Notes: generated by a model not told the origin, from the letters alone. A stretch of 64,000 nt of DNA from Gymnogyps californianus (GCF_018139145.2 NC_059473.1:68120707-68184706); one strand, 5' to 3'. Shown: positions 29,310 through 51,805, numbered from the stretch's first letter. Numbers and translations: made by a program.

Positions 29310-29350
29310 TTACAGAGCTGGGGGTTGGAAGAGATGGCTTTAAAACCATC
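29310..29350 (-). mobile_element. Possible CR1 3'-end scrap, reverse strand
   Basis: GGGTTGGAAGAGATGGCTTT resembles the reverse complement of the CR1 3' end (GATC-CCTTCCAACCC). It is only about 40 bases and is weak. Confidence 0.3.
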
Positions 29351-29868
29351 CTCCATGCACTGACGTCACGTGGAAGCCAGCTGCTGGGATGATGCTGAAC
29401 GGAACTGTTTTTCAGTTTGCAAAAGTTGCGGAGTTATTCAAAGACAGTTGCAAATGCTGCCCCAGTTGAAAGGTTGTGTCTTGCTTAGCTTTCTTATTTC
29501 TTTTAAAGATCAAGATTCGCAGAACTGGATCCCAGCTAGCTATGCATTTCATTGCTTTCACTGCTGTTTAGAAATGGACTGAAAAACTTGTAAAGGATTT
29601 CTTATTCCATTAAAGGTATGGTTACAGTTTATTTTAAATCAGTGTTTTTGAACAGCTAAGATTAAAAAAGAAAGCAAATTACTAGTGTGGCAAACAGTTA
29701 TTTAAACATCTTTAATTTTATTTATATGTAATGTGGCATTCATGTATGTTATATATTGGTCTTTACTCTTAGAGAAAGACTGTTCGTTAGTTCAGTCAGT
29801 TTCTTCAGAGCAGGCACAGATATATCAACAGAACAGGGATGACAGGTAGCATTGTGAGCACTCGAGTC

Positions 29869-29985
29869 TCTTTCCTTCTTTCTTTCTGTCTCTCTTCCTT
29901 TTTTCTTCCTTTCTTTCTTTTTCTTGCACTTTCATTTCTCTCTCTTTTTTCTTTCCTTTCTCTCTCTCTTTCACTCTCTCAATTG
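29869..29985. repeat. Pyrimidine-rich simple repeat (CTTT/CTCT)
   Basis: About 115 bases are almost entirely C and T, with CTTT, CTTTC and CTCT units, and only a few interruptions. Confidence 0.85.
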
Positions 29986-30677
29986 TAGTTTCTTTTTATG
30001 TATAAAGTGCACAGTATTGTGACACATGGCACACTTATAATTGAACAAATACATAAATTTACAATTTGCTTAGTCATCCAAAATACCACACTTTGTTGGA
30101 AACATAATTTAATCTTTTTTTTTTCTGTAAAATCAAGGGAAGATTTGTATATCTGAATGGTTGTGCACATCCAATCTAATTAATCTCTGTTGAAAAATAA
30201 CATCTCAGCTGATGTCACTGCAGATTATTTTCAGAAGTTGATAGAGGTTGGTTGCAAACTATGTTGCATTTTTGATATGTGGGTAGAAAGGGCACGGATT
30301 AAGACATGGGGGAATAATAATATTAACATCAAGTAGTTGCATAAAACATTTTTGCTTGAAAGGAGGGAGAGCTAAAGGAAAAGTTAAGGGAAAATGCAGC
30401 TGATGTAGATAAAATTGATTATTTGCTTGAATTTAATTGCTGTAATGAGCTTCTGACCTTGTCTAGGACATGCAGAAAGTGCCAATACTGCAAGAGCACA
30501 GATACTGTTCTGATCCACACAGCAAATTATAATGTGGCATTTTACATCCCTTTGGGTTGCTTAAGCCATGTGAAATACCCATGGGGACATCTCGGTACAC
30601 TATACAGACAGAGGGTATACTACCAGGACTACAAATTGGATTTTATTGCTAGTAGGGAAAAAAACAAGCAAACCCCT

Positions 30678-30703
30678 CCCCCCCCCCCCCCCAAAAAAAA
30701 AAA
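30678..30703. repeat. Poly(C) run joined to poly(A) run
   Basis: Fifteen C are followed directly by eleven A. The minus strand therefore has a G15 run, which can form G-quadruplex structures. Confidence 0.9.
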
Positions 30704-31421
30704 CCCAAGCACCAAGGAAAAAAAAGGGGAAAGAGTAATAGAAATAGGAGTTAAAACTCTCTGAGGAATTTATCCACTGTACAATAGCAGCAAAACTGTA
30801 TAGTCATCCAGCTGCTAACATCAATAAACATAAGTTTTCTTCTCAGAATTTATGTCAAGAGGAAATCAGAGAAGCATAAGAAGCAATACAAGTTTTTTGT
30901 GGATCTTAGAGCTGCAAGTGGCAATCTATAACTTCTGTAACTGACCTCTTCCAAGACTTGATTTCATTTTGATGGTGTCCAATCTCTTTTTATAATCAGA
31001 GTCCCATATGAAACAACTTGGATATTGTTAAGATGAATGCAAACATGGCAATAGTAGTTCCCAGCACTAAGAAACCACCAGGGGCCTTTTCAATGCTATA
31101 CGGGTGCTTGAAAAGAGTACATATTATATGTCTATTCTTATATGTGTAAAAAAAAATATGCTATATAGTATTGACTTTCTTTCTAGTAATATGCTACTGT
31201 TTGAAGTATGGTCATTATTACTGGTAGTGCACTAGCAAAATCACCATTTGAGCAAGTTCTAGACAGATTATGCCTGCCTGTCTTGTTCATGACTTTACAG
31301 TGTTTATACCTTTTTCTATTTCTTTCTGACATGTATTTGAAGGATTCGAATGGAGCAGAGAGTTGACTTTTGTTTATTTCTCAGAGATGTCTTGAAAGGT
31401 CATAAAGACATAAATGTAGCC

Positions 31422-31455
31422 AAAAAAAAAAAAAAAGAGAAAAAGAAAAAAAGAA
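31422..31455 (+). repeat. A-rich simple repeat
   Basis: An A15 run is followed by AAAAAG-type units. No retroposon body is recognised beside it. Confidence 0.8.
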
Positions 31456-32839
31456 AATGACTGTACTAAAAATTGCAACCTTTGAATTAGCAAAGTGAGA
31501 AAGTATTGAAATGGTTTTAAAGTTCATTAGCAAAAGATGTTTAGATTGCAACAGGTCTTAAGTGCAGTGTAATTTTTTTGTAAGTTGTTTTTGGTCAACA
31601 CTTACTGAAGTCTGGCACAAAGCTTAAACGTTGGCCTGGAGAGGTGCAGTCCCTATAGCCTGGCTGCCTTCTGTAAGAAGCCATGAGGAAACTAGTGCTT
31701 GACTTCTGTGATGAGAATGCTGCGCTGTCTTTCAGCAGCTCTTAGTTTCAAGGAGTTTTATTTTTTTATAAAGTCACCCTGTACGTTTTTAGGCAGGTGG
31801 AAGAAGAAGGGTCTGAAATCTGTTTGTAGATAGTTGAGGGACAGATTGCCATTTCAGAACTCTAAGGCAGGTGTGAGTCAGAGTCTGAAAGAGTAAGCTC
31901 CAATACCGTGTTACATGGTGACATGGTTACATCATTGTGAAATGGGCTGACAGAGATGTTTGAAGTATAGTCAGCTTGTTCTCTAAGTCAGTCCTCCGTC
32001 CAAAATTGCTTGGGGTAAACAGTTTTGCAACCCCTGAGTTAGGATTGGGCCCATGATGGCTGTCAGTTGAGAGATCCTGTAGCAGGACTTCTTATGACCC
32101 AAGGACCTGAGTAACCCATTGGGCTTCAGCTGAGTTCTTCTGCTTACTTCTTCATGAAAGAAGCTGACTCCAAGTTTGGCATCAGCTTCCCAGTCAGCTG
32201 AAATAACGCATACACTGGTAAGCAGTGATTACACAGTAGCCACAGCTGAATCAACAAGACTTGTCCAATAAAATACAGGATGGGGAAGAACTTTGCATTA
32301 AGCTCAAGAATGAATTTTCACTATATCAAAGAAAATGTGGGTGATAAAATGGGCAGTTCCTGTGAGTTGGCAATCACTGACCATCGGTCAGGGAAATGAA
32401 CAAATTCCAGGAACGTAAACTGGGCTTACCCCTGGTTAACTGTCTGATAATTCATTTGCCTGCCCATACGCTTGGTTTCTGGCAGGAGACCAAAGCAATG
32501 CAGAGGCATTTTGTGACTAGAACTAGCTTCCATGTCCACCTAAGTAACACAACAGCTGGCTTTGAGAGCCAAAGTTAATAAACTCAAGTATCAATGTGTG
32601 TGTACCAGCCATTATACCACAGGAGCCATCGTAACTGAATGAATGAGTGTTATTTTGGCCTTGCTGGCATAGTAAATGTGCAGATGGTAGTGGAGTTTCT
32701 ATTGTAAAGCCTAAGAAAGCAAGAGGAACACCAGGCCCATAAAATCTGTAAATGTTTTGCTCCAAAGTCGGATGAGCAGATCCAAAATATTTCCCTTAAA
32801 ATATACATATTTAGTGGTTCAATTAATAATTTTTCATTC

Positions 32840-32940
32840 ACAGATACTAAGATACTAAAGACTTCTGAAGGGGAAGGAGAAACTGAAGCACAAAGTAGTT
32901 AAATATTCTGAGCAAGGTTTTGAACTAGATTTGAGTTAGT
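32840..32940 (-). mobile_element. MIR-like SINE remnant, reverse strand
   Basis: GGAGAAACTGAAGCACAAAG followed by TAGTTAAATATTCTGAGCAAGGTTTTGAAC tracks the reverse complement of the MIR core (GGAAACTGAGGCACAGAGAG, TTAAGTAACTTGCCCAAGGTCA). Confidence 0.6.
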
Positions 32941-33709
32941 GCTATTGGAGAATAGTTTCTAGTTTTCCCTATGCTGGTCCTGGAACGAACATTTATAGGT
33001 TTAGATTTGTAAATCCAAAATACATGAAATCTTTATAGTGACCTACAGTTCTTTATATAGTAGAATGATGCTTTCTACTGTATATATATGTTTGTTACCT
33101 GTTATTAGCTTTCCTGTCCTGTTTTCCTTCATGTATTCTAAAGCATTCATATAGCCATGAGAATTTTCTGCATGTATCAAGTTTACAGTCTTCAATTGCC
33201 AAAAGAATGTCACAGTCTTTGTCGTGCTACATGCATGTGTGAACGGAGTGCATGAGCAAACATGATACCTTTACACTTGCAGTTGTCTTTTGAACAAACG
33301 TAAAAATAGCTTTCACCCTCAAGGGCAGACGTTGCAGGATCCCAACATCCTGAAGTGCCATTCAATATCATGCAGACTTGAATTTCATTGAAAACAGGTT
33401 TATAGTGAAGAAAAATGGCAAAGATGTGAAGTGGCGATGGTACAGAGCCTGCTGTGGCAGACGTTCCTGAATTCTATGATGATGGATGCGTGTCCCTCCT
33501 CCCCTTTCCAGACTGGGCCTCTCTGCCCTTGGGTTTGTGTCCTATAACACTTAGTTCGTCCATATTCCAGTCACAGTCCAGATCTATATCATGCAATCGT
33601 GTGATGCTGTCTCCTGCAAGCACATTTCAGTTAATTATTTTGGGGTTTTGCTTGGTTGTTTTTTTCCATGAAAGCTAGAATCAAACACAAGTAAGACTTA
33701 TTCTGATAA

Positions 33710-42164
<8,455 letters not shown>

Positions 42165-45100
42165 ACGCAGAGCTGGGTTGGATGGTGTTGTGAAAGCTCT
42201 ACGCCTCATTATAACTGTGTTTGGTATGTGTTATAGCAACCAGTTCTACACTGTTGTATCTTGTCCAGGAGTGACCCCCACCACATGCCGGACAAAGCAT
42301 TTTGAATCTTAGGTCATCATCACCATGGTCTTCAGTGTTTTTATTGAGATGAAATAACTATACCCCTGGTTTTCTCTGTTTTTTTGGTAATAGCTCACAA
42401 GGAATTTCTTTTGAATGGCATCTTCCTTAATTTGCCAATCAATTTTGAGTTGAAACAATGTATAGTGCTGTATATTCTGACTCTTCTGCAAACAGCAGAA
42501 CGTGAAGCTGTATGCATGATCGTGTGTTCGTAGGTGCATGTGTTGGACTAGGAAGTATAGAGGTCTGTATTTAGAAGAGACAAACTGTGCTAGTGTTGAT
42601 ATTGAAATTACAACCTATATGCGTACATATATATATACTTTGTGTTTATTTTAAAAAGTTTGAAATATACAGTCCTGATGACATTTATATTTTGTATATC
42701 TTTTACATAGGTTCACAGGTGTAGTATTTAATGTACAAAAACTAAATATGCATTTTTGTGACTGATTGCAGCGATAATGCCTTGCACAATATGTATCTGA
42801 AGCAGACTAACTTGACTGATTCGTCAGTCATGCTTCATGGCATCCTCGTTTGGTTTCCTAACCCTTATGATGCTAGGTCAAAATACCCAAACATATTTTT
42901 TCTGAATTAAAATACTATATGATTTGTAATACATTAGCCTTTTTCAGCACCAGAGACATTCCTGAAATGTTCCAATCCCTTTAAAAAGCTTAAATGTGCC
43001 ATTATATGTATAGCATACTGTAAACACTTCAGTAGTTTCAACTAGTGTAACATACAATTTATGAAGGGAAGAAAAGGGTTGTATATGCTCAATTCTGTAA
43101 AACTTATTTTTCCTTCTAGCATTATACATTGAGGTTTGGCAAAGTCAGATAACAATGGACTTGTTTACTTTCACTCAAGGCAGGAGAACAAGGACCGTTG
43201 TTCCCAGTGCTGCAGCCACACTCCTTTTTTACTCTTCTCCTAGACTAGAGTGCCTGAGCCACTTGCTAATTTACTGCTCCCGGACTGACTCGTGGCAGTC
43301 AGTTATGAAGTTTACTTGCACTCTGGGAACCAGCTGCATCTAGTACGGAAATATTGCATCGAGGTATGATCACAATGGTGCCCGAAATCCTAGACACATG
43401 GCGTTGGAAGTATGTTTTTGCCATCACTTGACTTGGTATTATGGGCCATCTGAATGACGTGCACAGAGCCTGGCTTGTTCCTTCCCACAGCGTGAAAGAA
43501 ATATGGATGCTACCCAGACTCTTGCTGAACTTTCAGAAAGACAGTGTCCTTCATCCTGGAATTTTTGCACCCTTCTCTAGGCTGTTGCTGGATGCATAGT
43601 GCAGTAATGATGATAAATGTTACCTTTAAACAGCATGTCTAGGTTAAAAGGAGTAAAGAGGCACTTCTTCAACATCAGCCTGATCTTGTCTTGCAACTTT
43701 TCTTCTTCTCCTGGAGAAACATAGTGTGTTCAAAGGAATGTCAAAAATCATCCCAGGACCCTTTAATGTGCACATCTTCTTATGTGAATGTAAAAAGGAT
43801 TTCAGAGAGAGTGTAGGCTTTTGTCCTAGTGAATTGTATATGTGGCAATATAGGGAAAATTAATTGTGCTTAATTTGATAGTGATCTATTGTCCTACTCC
43901 AGTCATGTTGAGAATCCACGCCTTTTTCCTTCCTTTTAGGGCCTGATTCTTCTTTCCTCTGCACAACTTTGGTTTTGCAGAGAGAGAAAACAGGAGGCCA
44001 TGTGTTCTGAGCAATATAGCCTGTATGGTAGTATCAGCAGCTGTTCAGGCATGCCAGTATTGGAGCGAGCAGGCATTAGAGCCATAAATCCCACCTTATC
44101 ATGCCATTGTGGCTGCCTGCATGGCACAAACACACTCAGAGTAATTTGCTCAATCTAGACTTCTGGTCCTTTCTAGGTGTGAGTGGTGGGAATATCCCAC
44201 AACCATATATGAAGGCTTCAAACAGATCAACAATTCATCAGAATTTACTCAGACATTATTGCAAAGTTATTACTGGAAAAGATACAAGGACAGAAAATCT
44301 TGAAGAAAATCCTGAAGAAAATTTATACAGCTTGGAGAGAGACAAAAATCTGTGTGCTCGAGTGAAAAATCAAGAGTACTATAAATTTGCCTGTTTGCCC
44401 TAATTTAGAGATTGCACTCCATTAACTTCCTTAGAACTAGAAAAATTAGAGATGATTCACAGTGAATTTGGAACACGGCTTAAGATTCTAGCTATCTGTG
44501 GAAATTAGCAAACCAAAATGCCTCGCAAATTGACCTTTTAAATGCCTAAGTAGCTGAGCAGCTTTAAATGCCTAAGGCTGAGGAAAGGGTAATATGAGAG
44601 AATTTTAAAAAAATATGGTTCTTAATTTCAGTCAGTGTTGACTGCAATTAAACTTCTTTAAATTACCTTCATGGTAAAATTAAGCAGTTTTGTTCTGAAA
44701 AATGGTGGTGCACGTTTGTTTGGAGTATGTAACTACGAAAGCATTTCCCTTGATTAGTCAGTGAAGATATTTCTTTAGTTCCCTTCCGTTTCTTTGATCG
44801 CCTTTGACATATTTCACATCATTGTTGAATAACAGAGAAAGGATCAAATATCTACAACATTCCCTGATGTATGTAAGTTTAATGAACAGGAGGTTTTTGA
44901 AATAAACTAATAGGTCAAGGACAAGTCCATTTTGTCAAAATTTTCTGTGTCCGTCTAATTACAGACCTTGGTTCTGATGCCCAAAAATATCAAAACTGGT
45001 GATTTTGGTCTGCAGGTGGCTAGTTGGACATACCAATTTTAGAAAATTGCCACTGACACTGTTTAAATATTCTCTTCAACTGCACCTGTATCAGGGCCAG

Positions 45101-45267
45101 TGCACTGTGGTGAATATTTTAGTTCCCAGAACTGTGATTACTGAACCATAGTAATGGCTTCTTTATTGCACTTATTTGCTACAGGGGGAAGAGCTCTGCT
45201 GGACCTTCCCCCATGTTCTCTCTGACAAGGAAATATAGTTACCTGGGAAGCTCTGAAGCAAGAGACT

Positions 45268-45270
<3 letters not shown>
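42165..45270 (+). other. KIAA0408 3' UTR and flank
   Basis: The 3' UTR starts here and has AT-rich stretches (ATATATATATAC near 42630). The first signal-like hexamer is ATTAAA at 42906-42911; canonical AATAAA copies occur near 44900. The 3' end cannot be fixed. Open frames near 43155 and 44101 match nothing known. Confidence 0.5.
42906..42911 (+). terminator. Candidate KIAA0408 polyadenylation signal
   Basis: ATTAAA lies 742 bases after the stop codon, and is the first common signal variant in the 3' UTR. A longer UTR using AATAAA near 44900 is equally possible. Confidence 0.3.
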
Positions 45271-45271
<1 letters not shown>

Positions 45272-45310
<39 letters not shown>

Positions 45311-45332
45311 CTCTCTCTCTCTCTCTCTCTCT

Positions 45333-45362
<30 letters not shown>
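45272..45362. repeat. Compound microsatellite (AC)n-(TC)n-(ACGC)n
   Basis: About 36 bases of AC repeats run directly into about 26 bases of TC repeats and then about 29 bases of ACGC units. All three blocks are pure alternating or pyrimidine sequence. The outer blocks can take Z-DNA form and the middle block triplex form. Confidence 0.97.
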
Positions 45363-45363
<1 letters not shown>

Positions 45364-47599
45364 GAACCACAAATGATCCAAGTATAACTTGACCTTTCTA
45401 TTAATCCTAGTGTCACCTATGGAAGCGGTGAGTTTTGTAAGCCTGTTTTTAAAATAGATTTTTAATATTATTCCTCCATATGCTGTCTAAAGTCTTAATG
45501 CAGATATAGGTTCTTCTTACTTGTGCTCTGAACAAGTCTAAGACTCTCTTTATTGCATGTTTATGGGCTTTAGTACTGAAATAAATGCAAAACTCCCTGC
45601 ACACACAGAGTCAGCTGCCCATTGAAGTGGAGATGTCACTAGGAATCAGCTGGCTGGTACTTAGTTGACAGAAAGCATCATTCTCCCTCACACTGGGAGA
45701 TGGAGCCATAATCTTTCCCCGAGACTCTTTTAGGGAGGAGCATGGCACAATAGAAACACATAGAGGAGAGTCAGTTAGACCTTATCTACATATGCAACAT
45801 AGCAGGCCACCTGAAAGCTAGAAAACTGGCCTGACTCCCAGCCTCTGCTAGAGGCAGAAGGAGTAGAGGAAAAACATTTCCTTTAAAACCTCTGGATATC
45901 ATTCCTCAAACTCAGAGTACATTTCCACTAAACGTTTTGTCTTTCCAGTGTTAGTGATAGACTTCTTATGTGTCTTTAAAACGCTGCTGAAGGGATGAAC
46001 TTTGCTTGTTCTCCAGCAACAACACAATTATCTTTCACTATTACACATACTCTAAGGGAGTTAGCTGTTACATATAGCAAAGAATTGGCAATCAGTGTAA
46101 TATAATTTTCCAGAACATTCAGAGCACCAATTTATTTCTCCAGTTGTCTATTTAAAAAATTGTTTCTGTAAATAGGGATTTTGTATCCAAATGGATTCAA
46201 CAGCATTTTAGCAAAGATCTACAGCAACCCAGCAGGCAGGCCATTTCCCTTAGAGTTTTGTTATTTCTGGACCAAGCCTAAATTTCCTAGCATGCAAGAA
46301 CTTATGCAATTCTCACAGTGCTGCTATGCAAAGAATTTCTTTGGCTTTGAGATCTGTAACATACAACTCTAGCCATTTTACTGCTGATATTCTCTATTGG
46401 ACTAATCTGTAGTGGTGTCTTTGGTTGTGTACATGCTCTTTAAACTGGAAGGCAGAATGCATTTGCTCTAAATGCACTAAATCAAAGCCCCTTGTTGCCT
46501 CTGGCCTTTCCACCCCTCCTTGATTCCCAGTGGATGTATATTTTTATATGGTTTATTGCCATTGGTCTATATGTATATGCCATACCATAGGACTTTCTAT
46601 CTGTACTGCAGTCAAAATATTTTTTGGACAGCCTATTCTAAAAAGTGCTGATATTACTATCGCCATTCACAAATATATTAGATCTTCATCTATTGTTTTG
46701 CATCACTGAAAACGCACTTTCTTCATCAACTGTTAGTGGCATACGTTATACAAAACTTGTGCTCTTGTTTTTTGAAATGACAATTAATCTGCTTTTGAGG
46801 TTTGCTTCTACCCCTCTCCCTCGCACCTTTTCTGTTTTGCAAAGTACTTACATCAGCAGAGACGTGTTTCTGATGTGTACAGTTGATCCAGTTGCTGTGT
46901 AGGTATGGGAGCTCATACCTAAGGGTGCCTTGCTAACTATGTTACTCTAAAAAGAATTGTATCAGAATTTCCATGGGGTAAGAGAGATTGAACCCTCAAT
47001 ATGATCAAAGTGAAAGTGTGCAAATAAAAATCAGAAAGAAAACAGAAGATCAAAGAAGAGGGTGCTACACTTGTAGTAAATGTTGTGGTTAGTTCTTCGC
47101 TTCTAATGGAAGATCCCTCTGTGCTGCCTTCTTCGTACCATCTGAAACTTCCAGTAATGTACTGTCTTTTTTCAATCAGCATCTTTGTATGTATGCTTTT
47201 CCTGCTCTGTGAGCCCATAATAGCAAGAGGTACTGAAAGGCTGATGTTAGTAATGTCCTTCCACTTCCCATATTTGATGGTATGATGGTTACTGAAGAAT
47301 GCTTAAGTTTCAGTTGTTAATCCTTTCTGTGGCAGAAGTCGGTTTTACCAGGAGGTGCATGATGGTGCTTACAGCATGAACATTATGGAATGCACAACTT
47401 ATTGTGCCTTCCACCCACGCTGGATTCCCAGCACTGCACGAGGGCACACTCTGTCACGCTGCTGAAATGGGGAGACTCCTGGAAGACAAATGTGAATGAA
47501 CCCTGTGCTTGAGTACAACAAGAGCCAGACTGTACCTCAACTCCACTGGTCGTGCCAGGCAGCGTGACTAGAGTACAAGCAACTTCAGTCCGCAGTACA

Positions 47600-47715
47600 G
47601 GATGTTTTTTACCACACTGGGACAAAAATACAATCTTATGGTCTTTTCTGGAGAGATGGATGTTTTTTACCACACTGTGACAAAATTACAGTCTTACACT
47701 CTTTTGCAGAGCGAT
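47600..47715. repeat. 58-bp tandem duplication
   Basis: GGATGTTTTTTACCACACTG and the next 38 bases occur at 47600-47657 and again at 47658-47715, with about ten differences. There are two units and no further copies. Confidence 0.9.
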
Positions 47716-50700
47716 GCCCTTCTCTAGGGACAGCTGGGGAACAAAGGAAAAGTAGAACCTGTCTTAGGATGGGGCATCTCCTGAATTTGGATCAGATCCA
47801 TTTCATGTAGTGCTAAATCCCTTACTACTTTTGAGGGAAAAGAAAAATGAAGGCAAAAAACCCAAGTGAGTGCAATATACCAATTAGTGTTATTCTTATA
47901 GTTTTCCTAGTACCTATCCAGGGGCTGCTGGTTTATGCCTTTTCTCTAGTAACTGCAGTCTACAATGTTTCTGTTTAAGGGTCCAGTGTTTGATCCCTCC
48001 TAGTGGTGCATGTTTGTGTGTGTATGGCCAAGATTCACTGAAAAATGACACTGTAGGGCAGAGTCCATACATCTTACACTTTTAAATCAGATTATCTAAT
48101 GTGTGAGCCCAAAATATACTGCTCGGTTGCATGAGAGAATGTTTCCCTTTACTATGGAGTAGATGTGATCCCAGTATGAATGGGGGGGAGAGAGCAGGCA
48201 CTGCACAGATATGTCTAAGGCATATAATACAGGTAAGCAGGCTCTACTGGCTGATATTAATGGGTGAGCTAAAATCCCTTGACTAGTCACCCCAGTAAAG
48301 CCAGAGGTTCTTTAATATTCGGTCTCAGTGGATGCATAGACTTCTACTAACTTGCTAACGTGTCACAGGGATCTTAATGCTAAGGAGTCTGGTTTTGATT
48401 GCCCCTCCGACTGGAGGCATGCCACTGCCTGTGGCAGATGTGCCTGCATAGTCTTTTGTCAGTGCCCCTCAAATTTCCCTAGTAGTTTACTGCAGCTAGA
48501 AGTATTTCTAAATCATATTCACAGTAGAAAAGGACTTTCATTAAAGAAAATTGCACTCATATGTGAACTCTGCAAACGTGACGCTGCCAGCTGGCATGGT
48601 GACACAGAAAATCATACTGAGTTTTACTTCTACATCACGAGATATCTGCAGCAGGTCAGCTATTCTGGTACCATATGTGATGTAGAGCTGCTTAAGATAT
48701 TATTGATGGAAGTGCACCACAGACAGATACATGTGTACATATGGTCTGCCTGTTTCTTTGCAGAATTCTAGTTTCCACAAAGATATTCTGATTGTTTTGG
48801 GAGTTTGGGATTTTTTTTCCAAATTCACCTGAAGGCAGTTGAGCTACCCAAGCTATTGCTGGTAAGAAGTTACACAGGGAGTTCTTCTGAAACCAAAATG
48901 CCTACTCAGAGAAGTAGCTGGCTACTTCATACCCTGTACATGGGTATGAGACTTTGACAGCTTTAGATTAAGCAGTATTGTCCATGCAGAGAAGCTGGCC
49001 TTCCATTTCTCCTCTCTGTAGTTTTACTCCTTCCTTCCGTCTCCTTCCGTCAGGAGGTGAAGATTCAACCACCCAAGGAGAAGAGAAATAGGCCTGGTAA
49101 AAATAGCTGCCTAGAAGCTTCTCTTCACTTTCCAGCTTCTCTTCTGCAGGCCTCCAGACCTGCAAAACACATGACGTTTCCACAGACCAGCTCTGAGAAG
49201 CCAGAGAAAGATGCCTTTTGTGGTCTTTCTGGAACAAGCGCTAAAGCAGCCAGTTTGGGGCTGAATAGTTTTATGGGGTTTTTTTTGCTATTGTAGTGTG
49301 GAGAAAGCTTTTGCCTCCTCTGTGCAGGAGTCTGTCTCCCTCTCAACCACCTCTTGGATGGGTTTCTGCGATTTTAATTTGTTTTACAGCAAAATTTCAC
49401 AGCAGTTTGGACAGAAAGTGAAGAATCCCTCATTCTCTATTGGAAGTTAGCCAAAAGCTGAACTAGATGTACAAAGGGCCAAGAAGAATTTAAAACTGTT
49501 TAAAAATCTCCAGCCAAAGTGATCTGCAGTCAGCCCACCAAGGTTTTTAAACTGAACTGTCTCTTTAAGCTTGGCTCTGGGAAGTAAACCAAGTTGTTTC
49601 TGTTGTAGTGAGTGGAAAGTCCATGATGAAAGTAATTTGCAACATTCCGAAATGAAGATAACAGCAGTCTGGTGATTTAAGTAGCACTATGCTGCTTGTA
49701 CAGCCTCCTATGAGTAGTCACATGTTAGATATTCTGTTTTTCCTAGGATGCCATTCAGTGCCAGCCCATATGTCTTTTGGTCTAGACTGCTGTGTTTCAT
49801 GGGAGGTATACATTTAAATATGTCTGGGAGAACCAGGATGATGTAATGCTGGAGACACCGTCTCTGTGATCTACAACATTTGAGAAAATCAAAGCTCACT
49901 AATTCAGAGTGCCTGCTTTCCTTTCATGTCTGTACACACACAAATATGTACACATCACATGTATATATACACTGATCAATTTTTTTACTGCTTCCTTCTT
50001 GCTGTCGTGCTGTCACTCCACTGTATGGAAACAGCAACAGTGGGGCCTGTACACAGTTACAATCAGTCCTAGCTAACCTGGAACAAACGGTGGCATTACA
50101 CTGGACTTGGGATCCCAACCAAAATCCCAGTGAAAGGAAATGTTGAGACATTTTAGGGTAGGGAGTTGAACCAAGTCATTTATCATTCATTTCAGCTAAA
50201 GCAGTCCTAATCCTTTCTCATGCTATTCTGTTCAAACTTTATAGGTTTGCAGCTGTCTTTACAGGGCCAGTTTGAGTATATTCATATTTTTCCCCACCTA
50301 CATTTTCCTGTGATTTGCAGAAAGACAAGCTGTAGAAAAAGGACTTTGAATAAGACTGAAGATTTCCCAAATTCAGGATGATTGGATTCAGTTCATTCAC
50401 TTGGCACAGAGGAGTCAAGTGTAAACTGTCTGACCGGAATTTATCAAAAGTTGCAGAGGAACTGAGTCTTCAAATTCAGACCTTTGGTTAAGTCTAATTG
50501 CTGCTTGAACCTCCCTAAAATCCAAAAGCAAATGTCAAATTAATCTGCCAGTCCTGGTACCTCCCACAGAGTTTGAATTTTGAATGACTGCAGAGAGACA
50601 CTTCAAATTTTACATGCATGTATAAGTATTATCAGTGTGCAGAGACTATAATGAATCTCAAAGCACTTCATGCAGCTCAAAATTTCCTGCTAATATTTCA

Positions 50701-51734
50701 CACTGGTGATCTCCACTCTAGCCTGTAAGACCAATTGTGTAAAAGCCATGAACCCCGACACTCACAGGAGAAAGAACAACAACAAAAACACCAACAAAAT
50801 CCACAGAAAAAAGTCCAAGCTCCAGCCACACCTGGGACATCTCTGCTAAAACAAGGAAGCAGATACCAGCTTTGCTGCACAGGCTTCAGCATTGATGACT
50901 TATTGCCAGAGATGGATGTGGAAAAGGAGTGGTCTCTTCCTCTTGTACAGAGGAGCATTAGAGGGACTTCTCTGTTCAGAGCTGGATTGCCAGGTTTGCA
51001 CTGACTTTCCTGAAAGAGCAATAACTGGCAGAGCTGAAATGAAATCAGCTCTTGTGCCATGAGTGGATACTGATGTCATTAGTCATCATCTTTGTTCCAG
51101 AACTCCTTCCTGTTACTACTGTCCAAGAAAGGCAGGAGGAAAGAAGGGTCTTCTTGCCACCCATAGCACGTTTAGGATTGCCAAAGGGTGAATCTTACAG
51201 CGTTTCTTTTCCTAAACACAGTAAAAAACCCAACAGCCTCACTTCTACTCTTTCTGAAATGCTATGCGTACACACCTAGTCACTGTTGACTAAAACTGTT
51301 TTTCATGACAATGATATTACACACTGTTGACTAATTGAGTGTTACAGAAAATGCCAGCTGCAGCAGGTCAGGAATAAGGAAATGCCATTCTTGAATTTCT
51401 TATTTCTTTGGCAGAGACACAGGGAATTTGGTTTTCATTACACACACAGCTTTTAGCTTTCAGATGGATCAAGAAGAGAGGGCATTTGTCCATCTCCATC
51501 ATTTCAGACAGGTCTTGATCTGCAAAATTCTTTAATACTATCACACAAGAAGAACTTCTGATCACTAGACTTTGTTTGGAGGTAGAATAAATGACTGTGA
51601 TTCAACTAAGTCATAAATTTGGGGGTTAGGAAGACCACTCTTCTCCCCACAGGCAGCTTACAGTGTGAGAGCATGCTGGATATGAGATGTTAACTCTTAA
51701 AGCACTGCACTGGTACATGTTTACCTTCTAGCTG

Positions 51735-51805
51735 TGTTTTCTGCAGCCCTGTGGAGCAAGCATTAACATTCCTATTTTTGAAGTGAAGGAAAATGAAGCA
51801 GAGAA
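51735..51805 (-). mobile_element. MIR-like SINE remnant, reverse strand
   Basis: CATTAACATTCCTATTTTTG then AAGTGAAGGAAAATGAAGCAGAGAAAG follows the reverse complement of the MIR core (CATTTTACAGATGAGGAAACTGAGGCAGAGAGA). Confidence 0.5.

Noticed and set aside
48352..48771. 139-codon open frame downstream of KIAA0408
   Set aside because: No recognised domain, and the annotated first codon is not supported by a promoter or splice sites. A protein search would settle it.
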